DNA of 64,000 bases from positions 124,001 to 188,000 of the forward strand of contig QCBJ01000002.1 of NCBI GenBank assembly GCA_003281645.1, written 5' to 3'. The position numbers and the translations under genes were made by a program. Position 1 is the first letter of the stretch; each line of letters starts with the position of its first letter. Source of the stretch: Prochlorococcus sp. AG-347-G20 (GTDB lineage Bacteria > Cyanobacteriota > Cyanobacteriia > PCC-6307 > Cyanobiaceae). A model generated the notes under the pieces. That model had not been told where the DNA came from. It was given only the letters and a program-made list of their open reading frames with translations, and did no database searches. Shown piece after piece: positions 32,145-41,728 of the stretch.

Positions 32145-33068
32145 GAAGTTATTAAGTATTTCAAGGCTTTTTTCCCATAAATTTTTTCTTTCTTTTTTGT
32201 TCATGGCGAAAGGAGAAGTAGGGGATAGTTTTGGATGACCTCTGAAATTAAATCTAGGACCATAATGATCACCCCCTCTTGCGTCTAGTGAAGTAGCTGC
32301 AAAAAGTTGAGGTAAAGCACCCATCTCAGCAGTTTGAAAAATAGGGCTAAATAATTCCAATGAAAATGTTTCTAATGGACCAGGGTTAGGTTTTTGAGCA
32401 GTAAAGAGATTTGTTTTTGCAATTCCTGGGTGAGCAGCTAAAGAAAGTATATTTTTGTGCTTTAAGTTCTCATTTAGTTCCAAAGCAAACATTACATTTG
32501 CCAATTTGCTATTGGAGTAAGATTCCCATTTGTTGTAATAGTTCTCGGCTTTCAGATTTTTCCAACCAACTTTGCCAAAAAATTGTGCTCCGGAAGTAAC
32601 CGTCACTATTCTAGATTCTTCTTTTTTTTCAATAATTGGAAGTAGCTTTAGAGTCAAAAGCATGTGAGCTAGATGATTAACTGCAAATTGTATTTCATAT
32701 CCCTGTGCACTAAGAGTTTTAGGCGGATGCATAATGCCTGCATTATTGATTAGTAAATCCAAATTTTCAAAATTATCAAAAATTTTGGACTGAACTTCAA
32801 CAATATTTTTTAAATCTGATAAATCTAATTCTAAAGGTGTAAATAATCCTTCAGGATTAAGACCTTTAAGTTTTTTGATAGTTTGATTAGCTTTTTCAAG
32901 CGATCTACAAGCTATAACAACATGAGCATTTTTTTCTGCTAAGGCCTTTGCAGTGTAGTATCCAAGACCACTATTCGCACCAGTAATTAGGGCTGTTTTG
33001 CCTGCAAGGTTTGGAATATTAGATGTTTCCCAGTTAGAGATTTTAGGTCTTGAAATAGTGGCAGTCAT
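32139..33068 (-). CDS. short-chain dehydrogenase/reductase (retinol-dehydrogenase-like)
   Basis: SDR hallmarks are present: nucleotide motif TGANSGLGYYTAKALAEKN (residues about 29-47), NNAGIMH near 107, and the catalytic Y-x3-K in YSNSKLANVMFALEL near 184. The 309-residue length and the PHPGIAKT-like sequence (AAHPGIAKTNLF) resemble the RDH/protochlorophyllide-reductase branch. NADPH use is inferred from the family. The substrate is unknown. Start ATG 33068. Confidence 0.9.
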   Translation of the reverse strand: MTATISRPKISNWETSNIPNLAGKTALITGANSGLGYYTAKALAEKNAHVVIACRSLEKANQTIKKLKGLNPEGLFTPLELDLSDLKNIVEVQSKIFDNFENLDLLINNAGIMHPPKTLSAQGYEIQFAVNHLAHMLLTLKLLPIIEKKEESRIVTVTSGAQFFGKVGWKNLKAENYYNKWESYSNSKLANVMFALELNENLKHKNILSLAAHPGIAKTNLFTAQKPNPGPLETFSLELFSPIFQTAEMGALPQLFAATSLDARGGDHYGPRFNFRGHPKLSPTSPFAMNKKERKNLWEKSLEILNNFL

Positions 33069-33175
33069 TTAGTATACCTGCAAATTGCTTTGGGATTTAA
33101 CCAAAATTAAATTACTTCCTACTGTAAATACTGGAAGTCAGTATCGTGAGCTCTTTTTGAAGGTACTATTTAATA

Positions 33176-33925
33176 TTATTTTTGAATTGCATATTGCCAT
33201 TCGTTATTTTGAGATAAACTTTTCTCTCTAAGTAACTGTAATTTCCTACTATTTATTTTTATAACTATCCCATTAGTTGGATATTTTGCAAATATTTTTC
33301 TCTCTAACCAATTTTTTTTATATATTTGGATTTCGCTTGTATGATTTGTGAAGTAACTGTCAGGGGTGCTGAAGCCACATTTTTTAAGATAGTTAAGGGT
33401 TTCGTATTGATTAAGTCTTCCATTAAGTATTTGGAAACAGCAAAAGCGGAGACTTTCTCCAATCCCTTTCTTATCATTGAGGTATTTTCTTGTAATTCTT
33501 TGGGAAATGCCGGCAACTTGGTTTGTGGCGTATAGTTCACCTCTAATTTGAAAATCTCGTTTGATAGGAATACAATTGGGGATATTTTTAATTTTTTTAA
33601 TTTTGCTTGAGACATCAAATCCTTTTTTTGTAATAGCTTTATTAAACTTGCCATCTATATATCTAATTGCAATAGCACAGCCATCAATTTTTGGTTGAAT
33701 GCTTAATCTTGTTTTTGTTAATAAACTTTCCAAAAATTTTTTATAGTTTTCTTTAGCTAATTTTGGCAAAAGTTTATTATTTTTTTGACTAAAGTAGTCA
33801 TGTTCTGGATCAACAGGAATAAAGAGCTTTTCAAGTTTTTTAAATGCATCATCCGAAATTATTCCTTCACCTAATCTGTATTGTTCATCTAGATACTTAA
33901 CATCTCTCACTAATAAATTATTCAT
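33176..33925 (-). CDS. stand-alone NAD-dependent DNA-ligase adenylation-domain protein
   Basis: Nucleotidyltransferase motifs of LigA are in order: KIDG at residues 79-82 (the lysine that takes AMP), FQIRGELYATN (RGE at 128-130), TNGIVIKINSRKLQ near 220, and a terminal W-x-YAIQK that corresponds to motif V, where the protein ends. The N-terminal YLDEQYRLGEG ... DPEHDYFSQK resembles the LigA Ia region. OB-fold, zinc finger, HhH and BRCT domains of a normal LigA (about 670 residues) are absent. It may be a minimal or repurposed adenylating enzyme. Confidence 0.82.
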   Translation of the reverse strand: MNNLLVRDVKYLDEQYRLGEGIISDDAFKKLEKLFIPVDPEHDYFSQKNNKLLPKLAKENYKKFLESLLTKTRLSIQPKIDGCAIAIRYIDGKFNKAITKKGFDVSSKIKKIKNIPNCIPIKRDFQIRGELYATNQVAGISQRITRKYLNDKKGIGESLRFCCFQILNGRLNQYETLNYLKKCGFSTPDSYFTNHTSEIQIYKKNWLERKIFAKYPTNGIVIKINSRKLQLLREKSLSQNNEWQYAIQK

Positions 33926-33986
33926 AATAATTTTGATAAATATTTAAAAATCTTTTAGAAAAAACCATCTAAATAAAGATTAGATT

Positions 33987-34061
33987 TTAAAAGTAGTTGA
34001 CCACTAAATATCCTCCTACGCAGAGAGCAATTAAAGAGTATAAAATGTACTTATAAGGCGT
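33987..34061 (-). CDS. 24-codon membrane ORF lacking a standard start, doubtful
   Basis: The frame TPYKYILYSLIALCVGGYLV-VNYF is a compact membrane helix, but the first codon after the upstream stop is ACG, not ATG. An ATG-to-ACG change would explain a lost start. Very short; the coding status is uncertain. Confidence 0.22.
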   Translation of the reverse strand, partial: TPYKYILYSLIALCVGGYLVVNYF

Positions 34062-34188
34062 TTAAATTAAATACCTCAATCAAACATATTTACTTAAAAA
34101 TGAAATAGAAAATTTTATGGTTTAATGTGCACGCAAATTTTTGAAATTTCTATCAATACAAAAAAAAATTTTTTAAAGTTATGAGAAA

Positions 34189-35343
34189 ATGTCATTTTTA
34201 TTAAAAGCCCAAAATACCTGGGAAAATTTTGCGAAATACAAAATTAATGATTATGCAAAATTAAGAAATTTTGATTTTGGCCCAAATAACGAAAGTTCAG
34301 TTTCAAAATTATCGCCCTTCATTACTCATAGAATATTATCGGAATATGATCTTATTCATGATATTAAAAGTAAGTACAAAATCAAAAATTCAACTAAATT
34401 TGTTGAAGAAATATTTTGGAGAGTTTATTGGAAAGGGTGGATGGAAAATAGACCTAAAGTTTGGAGAAATTTTATTTCAGAAAATAATCTTGATTTTGAT
34501 TATGAGCTATATGAAAGTGCAATTAATGGCAATACAACATTAGATTTTTTTAATTCTTGGGTCCATGAATTAAAGCAGTATAACTATTTGCATAACCATA
34601 CAAGAATGTGGTTTGCGAGTACTTGGATATTTAATTTAGGCCTCCCTTGGCAATTGGGAGCAAAGTTTTTCTTTAAGTATCTTTTTGATGGTGATGCTGC
34701 ATCTAATCTCCTTAGCTGGAGATGGGTCGGAGGATTGCAAACGAAGGGAAAACAATATCTTTTTTCATCATCAAACCTCAGAAAATTTTCAAATAATAGA
34801 TTTAATGCAGAAAAAATAAGTAATCAACAAATTTTGCTTGAAGAATCTAATCAAATACCATTAGAAGATGAGATTTATAAAAATGATATGGATCCTAAAT
34901 CAGATAATCTGATTATGTTTGAAAATGATCTGCACCTTGCAACCCTTAAAAATTTACTTACAAGCTATAAAAAAGTATTTATTATCCTTTTAAAAAATGA
35001 ACAGAGACAAATTAAATTGTCTGAATCTGTTTTGAAATTTAAACAAGATTTGGTCACTGAATTTGTAGAGCATTTTGATAATGTTGAACAGATTGATCCT
35101 TATTCACTGGAAAATAATTTTAAAAACACCAACGAAATAGACATTATTTATCCTGGAGTTGGAGAAAATTATGATTTCATAACTGAGTTTAGAAGTTTAC
35201 ACAATAAAAAAATTTTTAACCTTGTTAGAGATGAAGATTTATTTGCTTGGAAATTTGCTAAAAAAGGGTTTTTCAAATTTAAAGAAAACATTCCGAGAAT
35301 TAATCAGAGAATATTTGAAAATTATTCAAAAAATAATTTTTAA
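34189..35343 (+). CDS. photolyase/cryptochrome-like FAD-binding protein with rearranged domains
   Basis: Residues about 35-205 are a photolyase-type FAD-binding domain: SKLSPFITHRILSEYDLIHD, EEIFWRVYWKGWMENRPKVW, HNHTRMWFASTWIFNLGLPW and LLSWRWVGGLQTKGKQYLFS, covering the helices that line FAD in deoxyribodipyrimidine photolyases. The N-terminal alpha/beta antenna domain is missing. Instead, residues 241 onward (LIMFENDLHL, VFIILLKNEQ, IDIIYPGVGENYDFITEF) resemble that domain placed after the FAD domain. This reads as a circular permutation. Catalysis of repair is unproven. Confidence 0.78.
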   Translation: MSFLLKAQNTWENFAKYKINDYAKLRNFDFGPNNESSVSKLSPFITHRILSEYDLIHDIKSKYKIKNSTKFVEEIFWRVYWKGWMENRPKVWRNFISENNLDFDYELYESAINGNTTLDFFNSWVHELKQYNYLHNHTRMWFASTWIFNLGLPWQLGAKFFFKYLFDGDAASNLLSWRWVGGLQTKGKQYLFSSSNLRKFSNNRFNAEKISNQQILLEESNQIPLEDEIYKNDMDPKSDNLIMFENDLHLATLKNLLTSYKKVFIILLKNEQRQIKLSESVLKFKQDLVTEFVEHFDNVEQIDPYSLENNFKNTNEIDIIYPGVGENYDFITEFRSLHNKKIFNLVRDEDLFAWKFAKKGFFKFKENIPRINQRIFENYSKNNF

Positions 35344-35479
35344 CTTAGTTGAATTTCAAATCAGAAAAAGAATTTCTTAGAGCGCTAAGTATAAATACTT
35401 AATTAGACGCGACTTTTGCTGTTTGATCCACGATGGATACTGTGACTAGTTATTTTTACTTAAGGATAATTTTTTTATA

Positions 35480-36031
35480 GTGCTTTCAACAATTCTTACA
35501 AAGTCGTTTAGCAAAGATACTGCTTTATTAATTCTTAGAGTTATAACAGGTACTGTTCTTATACATCATGGTTATGAGAAATTAGCGAATATAGAAAATT
35601 TCGCTGATGCTTTTGTCAGACCTTTACATCTTCCATTCCCAATATTTTTATCATACATAGCTGCATTCTCAGAAATAGGTGGTAGTTGGTTACTAATTAT
35701 CGGCTTAGCTACAAGATTCGGAGCTTTGGCAATTGTTGGAACAATTTCTGTCGCTATATATCATGCTCTTGTTACTTCAGGTTTTAATATCTTCTTGCTA
35801 GAGCTTTTACTTCTATATTTCGCTTCTGCAACTTCAATTGCATTAACAGGACCTGGTAATTTCTCAATAGATGAAGTTATTATCAGAATTTTGAAATCAG
35901 AAGATGAGGATGAAATTATACCCTCAACAAAATCAAAATCTTCTAAGGAAGTTGAAGTTAAAGAAGAAACAAGTAAAGGTGGTTTATTTCAATTTCTGCA
36001 AGCAAACATACTCTCAGATACTTCAAGCTAA
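35480..36031 (+). CDS. DoxX-family membrane protein
   Basis: A GTG-initiated protein of 183 residues with four membrane helices and the DoxX signature ALLILRVITGTVLIHHGYEK, followed by FVRPLHLPFPIFLSYIAAF, LAIVGTISVAIYHALVTSG and a charged C-terminal extension (SEDEDEIIPSTKSKSSKEVE). DoxX proteins participate in membrane redox chemistry in many bacteria. It is distinct in sequence from the DoxX-like protein at 6707. The last 9 nt overlap the convergent small gene. Confidence 0.88.
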   Translation: MLSTILTKSFSKDTALLILRVITGTVLIHHGYEKLANIENFADAFVRPLHLPFPIFLSYIAAFSEIGGSWLLIIGLATRFGALAIVGTISVAIYHALVTSGFNIFLLELLLLYFASATSIALTGPGNFSIDEVIIRILKSEDEDEIIPSTKSKSSKEVEVKEETSKGGLFQFLQANILSDTSS

Positions 36032-36196
36032 CTTTTTAGGATAAAGGTTATTAATTAGCTCTAATCGTTTACGATAACTGTCTCTTTTCTCTAGTTTTAT
36101 CTTAATTGTTGCTTCAGTAAGACTAATAAACAGTCCTATAGCAGTCACCCAAGATAAAAAAATAAAAGGGTTTTCAGGAATTTCTGAGAAATTCAT
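36023..36196 (-). CDS. 57-residue membrane microprotein
   Basis: One N-terminal helix (PFIFLSWVTAIGLFISLTEA) followed by a charged tail (TIKIKLEKRDSYRKRLELIN, then NLYPKKLA). It converges on the DoxX gene (9-nt overlap). Start ATG 36196. Function unknown. Confidence 0.58.
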   Translation of the reverse strand: MNFSEIPENPFIFLSWVTAIGLFISLTEATIKIKLEKRDSYRKRLELINNLYPKKLA

Positions 36197-36270
36197 ATTA
36201 ATAATACTTCTTTTTTAAAACTGACTGATCACTATATAATTTTCAACCTAAATATACAATTTAGAAATAT

Positions 36271-36822
36271 TTAAGGATTAATTTCAACTTTTTCCCACTT
36301 CTTAATCTTTTCCCAAAGATATCGTTTATGAACAGGTTGTTCTAATTTAAGAAGATCTACTGAATCGATTTCAAAATTTAAAACTACAAAATTTTCTGAC
36401 TTAGGTAGGTTGGAAAATAATTCATGAGCAGATTGTACTTTTGGGGTTATTTTCTCTCCAGGAGATCCCCAAAACCAAGAAGATTTTGATTTTTCTGATA
36501 ATAAATCCCAATAATTTTTATTATCACTTAATTCACGTATTTTTCCTTTGAATCTATATTGTGATTTGGTTTTCAAAAAGAACCATAATATTTCTGCATT
36601 AGGGTTAGATTTTAAATGCCCAATTTTTTCACTTCTTCTATCTGTAAAAATAATCATTGAATTATCACTATACCATCCTCTGAAAACAACTGTTCTTAAT
36701 CTTGGCTCGCTTTCTTCGCTGACTGTTGCAAGCTGTATCCATCTATTAGAGGGGGATTTGCCCTCTTTTTTTCTAGCGGATTTTAAATCTTGTCTCCAAC
36801 TTGGTAGGTTGTTATCAGGCAT
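36271..36822 (-). CDS. pyridoxamine-5'-phosphate-oxidase-family FMN-binding protein
   Basis: Split-barrel flavoprotein signature: SPSNRWIQLATVSEESEPRL, RTVVFRGWYSDNSMIIFTDR, RSEKIGHLKSNPNAEILWFF and the C-terminal YRFKGKIREL ... LEQPVHKRYLWEKI. This matches the Alr4036/Pyridox_oxase_2 branch common in cyanobacteria rather than PdxH, so vitamin B6 synthesis should not be assumed. Its start overlaps the next minus-strand gene by 8 nt (36815-36822), suggesting an operon. Start ATG 36822. Confidence 0.86.
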   Translation of the reverse strand: MPDNNLPSWRQDLKSARKKEGKSPSNRWIQLATVSEESEPRLRTVVFRGWYSDNSMIIFTDRRSEKIGHLKSNPNAEILWFFLKTKSQYRFKGKIRELSDNKNYWDLLSEKSKSSWFWGSPGEKITPKVQSAHELFSNLPKSENFVVLNFEIDSVDLLKLEQPVHKRYLWEKIKKWEKVEINP

Positions 36823-37432
36823 TTAATTTAGGAAATATAAGACCACTTTTCTTTTTGTATTCTTCGAATGAATCATATTTTGCTAGAGATTTATCTTTTT
36901 TTATCATTCTTGGTAGAAAAATAATAGAGAAAAATATTGCAAGAATTATTAATGGAATGAAGCTCATTGAAAGTATGGCGAATGATAGATAAATTAGTAT
37001 TTCTCCTAGATAATTTGTATTCCTTATATTTTTGAAGAATCCTTCTTTAATAAGATCTTTTTTTAATTTAAGAGAAAAATATTTTTGGGCATCACTAGCA
37101 AAGTGTAAAAACACACCAATTATATTTATAGATACAGATGCAGCTATTACGATGTTTGGAACAGATTTCTGAGATGAGATAAGAATGTAGGGAGCTACCC
37201 AGTAACTTCCAAGGAAAATAAAACCAGAAACTGAAGTTAAAAAATTGATTTTTTCTTTAAAATAAGGATCTGGGAATATCTTTTCTTTTAGAAGCCAAAG
37301 TAATCCATAAGTACCATGCAGAGCTAAATAAACGTAGGGAGCTATAGTAAAATTATCAAAAAGAATCATAAGACCTATCACTACAAATGCAGTGAGCCCC
37401 TTATGTAGATTAATTATTTGATTAAGTTTCAT
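36815..37432 (-). CDS. DUF1295/isoprenylcysteine-methyltransferase-like membrane protein
   Basis: A 205-residue protein with four to five helices. The C-terminal membrane methyltransferase/reductase motif NTNYLGEILIYLSFAIL followed by LPRMIKKDKSLAKYDSFEEY and YKKKSGLIFPKLN is typical of DUF1295 / ICMT-like proteins, which include steroid-5-alpha-reductase relatives and methyltransferases. The substrate is unknown. It lies 8 nt overlapping the PNPOx-like gene downstream, which suggests cotranscription. Start ATG 37432. Confidence 0.82.
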   Translation of the reverse strand: MKLNQIINLHKGLTAFVVIGLMILFDNFTIAPYVYLALHGTYGLLWLLKEKIFPDPYFKEKINFLTSVSGFIFLGSYWVAPYILISSQKSVPNIVIAASVSINIIGVFLHFASDAQKYFSLKLKKDLIKEGFFKNIRNTNYLGEILIYLSFAILSMSFIPLIILAIFFSIIFLPRMIKKDKSLAKYDSFEEYKKKSGLIFPKLNA

Positions 37433-37499
37433 CTTTTTTAATAATCTAAAAAATGAAATTATTTTCTGTGGATATAACCTAGGTCGTCAAAAGTTTTAA

Positions 37500-37571
37500 T
37501 GGGCGATACTGGATTCGAACCAGTGGCCACTACCGTGTCGAGGTAGTGCTCTACCACTGAGCTAATCGCCC
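37500..37571 (-). tRNA. trnV-GAC: tRNA-Val (anticodon GAC) with C at position 33
   Basis: On the minus strand the 72-nt sequence folds as GGGCGAT acceptor arm, D-stem GCTC/GAGC, anticodon stem CTACC/GGTAG with loop TCGACAC, TPsiC arm ACTGG-TTCGAAT-CCAGT and discriminator A. The CCA end is not encoded. The anticodon is GAC (valine). The loop base before the anticodon is C instead of the nearly universal U33. Good folding otherwise. Confidence 0.93.
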
Positions 37572-37620
37572 AAATTGAAGAATTTTTAATTCCCCCTATA
37601 AGAAAATAGCAGGTTGCGTT

Positions 37621-38412
37621 TCATTTTCTAAGTAATTTAACTTTCCATCGTTCTCTTTTGGTGATTTCTAAATTTAGAATTTCGATAAATCCTTTATTTT
37701 CAAGTTCTAGTTTGTCGCCAATTTTTAGATTAATAGTTGGCTTATTAACTTTGTTTCCATTTAATCTGAGCATTCCATTTTCTATCCTTTCAATGATTTT
37801 GGTTCGTGATACCCTAAAGCCTGCTGAGGCTATAGCATCTAATCTTGTTGATGCTTCTACTGTATTAACAAGTTTTTTTGATCTTCCAGCAGGTATTTGT
37901 AATTGCTCTATACCTACTACATTAATTTTTACTTTTACATCTCTCAAATAAAAAATCTTTTCATCTAGATGCTTAATATCTAAATTATCAATTATCCCTT
38001 GTGCACCCCTATCGCCAATAGTCCATATATCTCCTACTTTTAATTGATTTACCCCATTTTCAATTAAGAGAGATCTAAAGTCGTCTTGTGTAGCATTATC
38101 AAATAAAAAATTTCCATTAATTTTTATTCCTTGAGCTGGAAAATTACTTTTTAGCGCATCCTCTTCAGGAATGTTATCTCCTCTAAAGCAAGCTATTCTA
38201 GATCTTTGAGAAGAGGAGAATCCTCCATAAACAAAAAATTTGAAATCATTTAAATTTTCAAAATCTTTTAAAATTTCTTCGCAAACATAAGTTGAATTAA
38301 ATCCAGTCCAATAAGTTTCCCAGTGCTTGTAAGCTAAGTTAGAAATATTTATTAATTCCTCAGTTTCCTTTTTGTAGTTTGAATTTATTAAGATTTCTTT
38401 TAAATCAATCAT
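37621..38412 (-). CDS. photosystem-II-type S4 domain RNA-binding protein (YlmH family)
   Basis: The 263-residue protein has the YlmH-type N-terminal domain (VYGGFSSSQRSRIACFRGDN near 80, KVGDIWTIGDRGAQGIID near 135) and a C-terminal S4 RNA-binding domain: RLDAIASAGFRVSRTKIIER and IENGMLRLNGNKVNKPTINL near 190-225. Cyanobacterial and plastid members are called photosystem II S4 domain proteins; they likely bind rRNA or mRNA. Its ATG follows immediately after the stop of the upstream gene, suggesting an operon. Start ATG 38412. Confidence 0.9.
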   Translation of the reverse strand: MIDLKEILINSNYKKETEELINISNLAYKHWETYWTGFNSTYVCEEILKDFENLNDFKFFVYGGFSSSQRSRIACFRGDNIPEEDALKSNFPAQGIKINGNFLFDNATQDDFRSLLIENGVNQLKVGDIWTIGDRGAQGIIDNLDIKHLDEKIFYLRDVKVKINVVGIEQLQIPAGRSKKLVNTVEASTRLDAIASAGFRVSRTKIIERIENGMLRLNGNKVNKPTINLKIGDKLELENKGFIEILNLEITKRERWKVKLLRK

Positions 38413-38979
38413 TTAGCCTTCTAAAAAAATTACATCTTTTGCTTCTGATTGTTTTATCAAAGCCCATGGTAATTCAGTTCCAATTTGATTTTCAAGTAGA
38501 ACAAGCCATTTACCCTCTTTATTTAAATTAATAATTGATCTCAACTCTTTATTTCTATTGATGTTGATACTTGCAGAAGAAACAATGCTTCCTAAATAAC
38601 CTGAACCCATTCCTAAGAGACCTCCAATTAATGATTCCCCGATGTTATTTAAACCAAGAAAACTGAAGGTAGATAAATTTGTCATATTACAAAAAGCTAT
38701 TCCAGCTATAAAACCAAATGGCATAAGCCATCTACTCATATCTTTTTGTCTAATCTTTCTATCAAGTTTAGGATTTAAAATCCTAATATCTTCAAAATTT
38801 TGAGATTTGAATAAGATATTTGCTTTTGCATTAAGAAATTCAGTTTCTTCTGATGTTATTTTTTCACTTATTGGTGGGATTAAAATAGCTTCAGAGAGTA
38901 TTACTGATTTTTCTTTGAAAACATCAAATAGCTGGACACATTTATCGATGTCTTCGAATATCACAATACTTTTTGTCAA
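38413..38979 (-). CDS. 188-residue membrane protein with a Gly-rich helix pair
   Basis: An N-terminal soluble part (IVIFEDIDKCVQLFDVFKEK) leads to two closely spaced hydrophobic segments (WLMPFGFIAGIAFCNMTNL and SLIGGLLGMGSGYLGSIVSS, glycine-zipper-like), and a soluble C-terminus (GKWLVLLENQIGTELPWALI). A conserved cyanobacterial protein in appearance, without a named function. It directly abuts the S4-domain gene (stop 38413, start 38412), consistent with one operon. Confidence 0.72.
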   Translation of the reverse strand: MTKSIVIFEDIDKCVQLFDVFKEKSVILSEAILIPPISEKITSEETEFLNAKANILFKSQNFEDIRILNPKLDRKIRQKDMSRWLMPFGFIAGIAFCNMTNLSTFSFLGLNNIGESLIGGLLGMGSGYLGSIVSSASININRNKELRSIINLNKEGKWLVLLENQIGTELPWALIKQSEAKDVIFLEG

Positions 38980-39078
38980 ATTTCAATCCTCAACTTTTTG
39001 TGTGTTATTCAAATTAATAAAATAAGATATATACACTATAGATTAAGTTAAAGTAAAAGATTAAAGAACCAATCTTAA

Positions 39079-40665
39079 ATGACAAAAGTTCTCATTACAG
39101 ATCCAATTGATCAAACAGGAATTGATATTCTTTCAAAAGTTGCTCAGGTTGATCAGAAGATAGGAATCTCAGAATCTGAGTTGGCTTCCATTATTGGAGA
39201 TTATGATGCTTTAATGATTCGCTCTGGTACTCAAGTTACTGAAGAAATTATTAACTCTTCAAGTAAACTGAGAATTATTGGAAGAGCTGGAGTTGGAGTC
39301 GACAATGTAGATGTTAAAGCTGCTACGCAAAAAGGAGTTCTTGTAGTTAATTCTCCAGGAGGTAATACGATTGCTGCTGCTGAGCATACTATAGCCATGA
39401 TGTTGGCCATATCTAGACATATTCCAGTTGCTAATAGTAGTACTTCTTTAGGTAAATGGGAAAGAAAAAAATTTGTTGGGAATGAGCTTTATAAGAAAAA
39501 ATTAGGTGTAGTAGGTTTAGGAAAAATTGGTGCTCATGTAGCGAAAGTTGCTAATGCATTAGGAATGGACGTTTACGGATATGACCCCTTTGTTTCAAAT
39601 GAAAGAGCTCAACAAATACAAGTTAAATTATCTGAACTAGAAGATTTATTCCAACAATCCGATTATGTAACTTTGCATTTGCCTCGTACACCAGAGACAG
39701 AAAATTTAGTAAACATGGATGTGCTTAAAAGCATGAAAAGTAGCGCAAAATTAATAAATTGTGCTCGAGGAGGATTGATTGACGAAGAAGCACTATCAGA
39801 AGCTTTAAATAAATCAATAATTGGAGGCGCAGCAATAGATGTCTTTTCTAAAGAACCTTTAGAATCTAATTCGCCACTTTTGAAGGTTGAAAAGAATCTT
39901 ATTCTTACCCCTCACTTAGGAGCATCTACTCGGGAAGCACAAGAAAATGTAGCTGTTGATGTTGCGGAACAAATTAGAGATGTATTGCTCGGTTTATCTG
40001 CTAGAACTGCAGTAAATATTCCAGGTTTGAGCCCTGATATTATGGATAGCCTGAAACCCCATTTGCAGTTGGCAGAAACAATGGGTCTGCTTATAAGTCA
40101 GCTTTCAGGTGGACAGATTCAAAAACTAGAGGTAAAACTTCAAGGCGAATTTGTTCAACATCCTTCCCAACCATTAATAATAGCTAGTCTAAAAGGCCTT
40201 CTAAGTAAAGCTTTAGGAGATAGGATCAATTATGTGAATGCTTCTCTAGAAGCAGATTCTAGAGGCATTACAGTTGTCGAAAGTAAAGATGAGGCAAGAC
40301 CTGAATTTGCTAGTGGGTCGCTTCAGTTAACCACTTATGGAGATAATGGCGACCACAGCGTAGCAGGAAGCATTTTTGCTGATGGGGAATTAAGAATTAT
40401 TAGTATTGATCAATATCCTGTAAATGTATCGCCAAGTAGATACATGCTGGTTACCAGGCACAGGGACATGCCTGGCATTATCGGTAAGCTTGGTTCTTTA
40501 TTGGGTAGCAACAATGTAAATATTGCCTCAATGCAAGTTGGGCGCAAAATTGTTAGAGGAGAGGCTGTCATGGTTCTAAGTATTGATGATCCTATTCCTA
40601 ATAAGTTGCTTGATACCATTATTGAAGTAGAGGGAATTACAAAAGCTAATCCAGTTACTCTTTAA
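39079..40665 (+). CDS. serA: D-3-phosphoglycerate dehydrogenase
   Basis: SerA catalyses the NAD-dependent first step of serine synthesis. NAD-binding GLGKIG at residues 146-151, the catalytic-arginine region [13 protein letters not shown] near 230, HLGAST near 279 and the C-terminal ACT domain ([20 protein letters not shown]) are all visible; the intermediate ASB domain gives the long 528-residue cyanobacterial form. It is followed 17 nt later by prmA on the same strand. Start ATG 39079. Confidence 0.97.
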   Translation: MTKVLITDPIDQTGIDILSKVAQVDQKIGISESELASIIGDYDALMIRSGTQVTEEIINSSSKLRIIGRAGVGVDNVDVKAATQKGVLVVNSPGGNTIAAAEHTIAMMLAISRHIPVANSSTSLGKWERKKFVGNELYKKKLGVVGLGKIGAHVAKVANALGMDVYGYDPFVSNERAQQIQVKLSELEDLFQQSDYVTLHLPRTPETENLVNMDVLKSMKSSAKLINCARGGLIDEEALSEALNKSIIGGAAIDVFSKEPLESNSPLLKVEKNLILTPHLGASTREAQENVAVDVAEQIRDVLLGLSARTAVNIPGLSPDIMDSLKPHLQLAETMGLLISQLSGGQIQKLEVKLQGEFVQHPSQPLIIASLKGLLSKALGDRINYVNASLEADSRGITVVESKDEARPEFASGSLQLTTYGDNGDHSVAGSIFADGELRIISIDQYPVNVSPSRYMLVTRHRDMPGIIGKLGSLLGSNNVNIASMQVGRKIVRGEAVMVLSIDDPIPNKLLDTIIEVEGITKANPVTL

Positions 40666-40682
40666 AAAGGGCTGCTTTATTA

Positions 40683-41594
40683 ATGGCAATTAAAGATTGG
40701 TATAAACTAACTTTTCCTATAGATAGTGATTCAGAAGAAATTATTATTTGGAAGTTAAATGAGCTGGGAATATTTAGTTTTTCATTTGAATATTTAATTA
40801 AAAATGAAAATAAAAAAGATGTGAATATATGGCTACCAGTCGATGATTGGGACGAGAGTTCTAGGTTTGGTTTTGAAAAAATAATTAGCAAACTTCTAAA
40901 CATTAATGCTCCTAAGAATCAATTTTTTGACTGGAGTATCATTAAAGAGGAGGATTGGTTGACAAGCTGGAAGAAATATTGGGCGCCTGAATTAGTAGGA
41001 AATCATTTTTTAATATTACCTTGTTGGATAAATCTAAATAAAAAATTTAAAGATAAAAAAATCATAAAAATTGATCCTGGAGCAGCCTTTGGTACAGGAA
41101 GTCACCCTTCGACTTTTCTTTGTCTGGAAAAAATGGAGAATATTGTATTTCCTGATAAAAAGGTCTTAGATATTGGGAGTGGTAGCGGGATATTGAGTGT
41201 CGCCGCAAGAGTGCTCGGTGCTATAGAGGTTTGTGCAGTGGATAATGATTATTTAGCTATAAATTCAACTATCTCAAATTTTCAATTAAATTTCGGTAAT
41301 TTAAAAAACTTAGATACATATTTGGGATCTTTTAATGAGGTAATTTTAAAAAATCAACTTAAACAATTTGATGTTGTTTTATGCAATATTCTTGCTGAAG
41401 TAATAAAGGAAATGATTCCAAATATTTATAGGTGCTTGAGTAATAATGGGGAAGTCATTTTCAGTGGAATTCTGAATTCACAAAAAGATGAAATTATAAA
41501 AATATTAATTCAGAATGACTTGAAATTATTGGATGTATCAACTAGAAAAGATTGGGCATGCATTTCTGCGCAAAAAGCCAGCGATCAAACCTAA
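40683..41594 (+). CDS. prmA: ribosomal protein L11 methyltransferase
   Basis: PrmA trimethylates ribosomal protein L11. The C-terminal SAM domain is clear: [20 protein letters not shown], motif [33 protein letters not shown] and [20 protein letters not shown] (the NILA motif of PrmA). The N-terminal L11-recognition domain is diverged ([20 protein letters not shown]). 303 residues, normal. Directly downstream of serA, so probably cotranscribed. Start ATG 40683. Confidence 0.94.
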   Translation: MAIKDWYKLTFPIDSDSEEIIIWKLNELGIFSFSFEYLIKNENKKDVNIWLPVDDWDESSRFGFEKIISKLLNINAPKNQFFDWSIIKEEDWLTSWKKYWAPELVGNHFLILPCWINLNKKFKDKKIIKIDPGAAFGTGSHPSTFLCLEKMENIVFPDKKVLDIGSGSGILSVAARVLGAIEVCAVDNDYLAINSTISNFQLNFGNLKNLDTYLGSFNEVILKNQLKQFDVVLCNILAEVIKEMIPNIYRCLSNNGEVIFSGILNSQKDEIIKILIQNDLKLLDVSTRKDWACISAQKASDQT

Positions 41595-41728
41595 GTATAA
41601 GTTTTTCTTATAAATACTCATTAATACATTTTATTGTGTCATTTTTTACTTCAAAATCTCACATATCGACCCAATCGATGTTAAAAATGTAGTTATTAGG
41701 TATTAACTACCAACAATTTTTTATTTAA

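Noticed and set aside
5103..35400. The 16-mer CTAAGTATAAATACTT occurs at 5103-5118 and again at 35385-35400 on the same strand
   Set aside because: In DNA this AT-rich, several shared 16-mers are expected in 64 kb by chance, and the flanks do not match. Not treated as a conserved operator.
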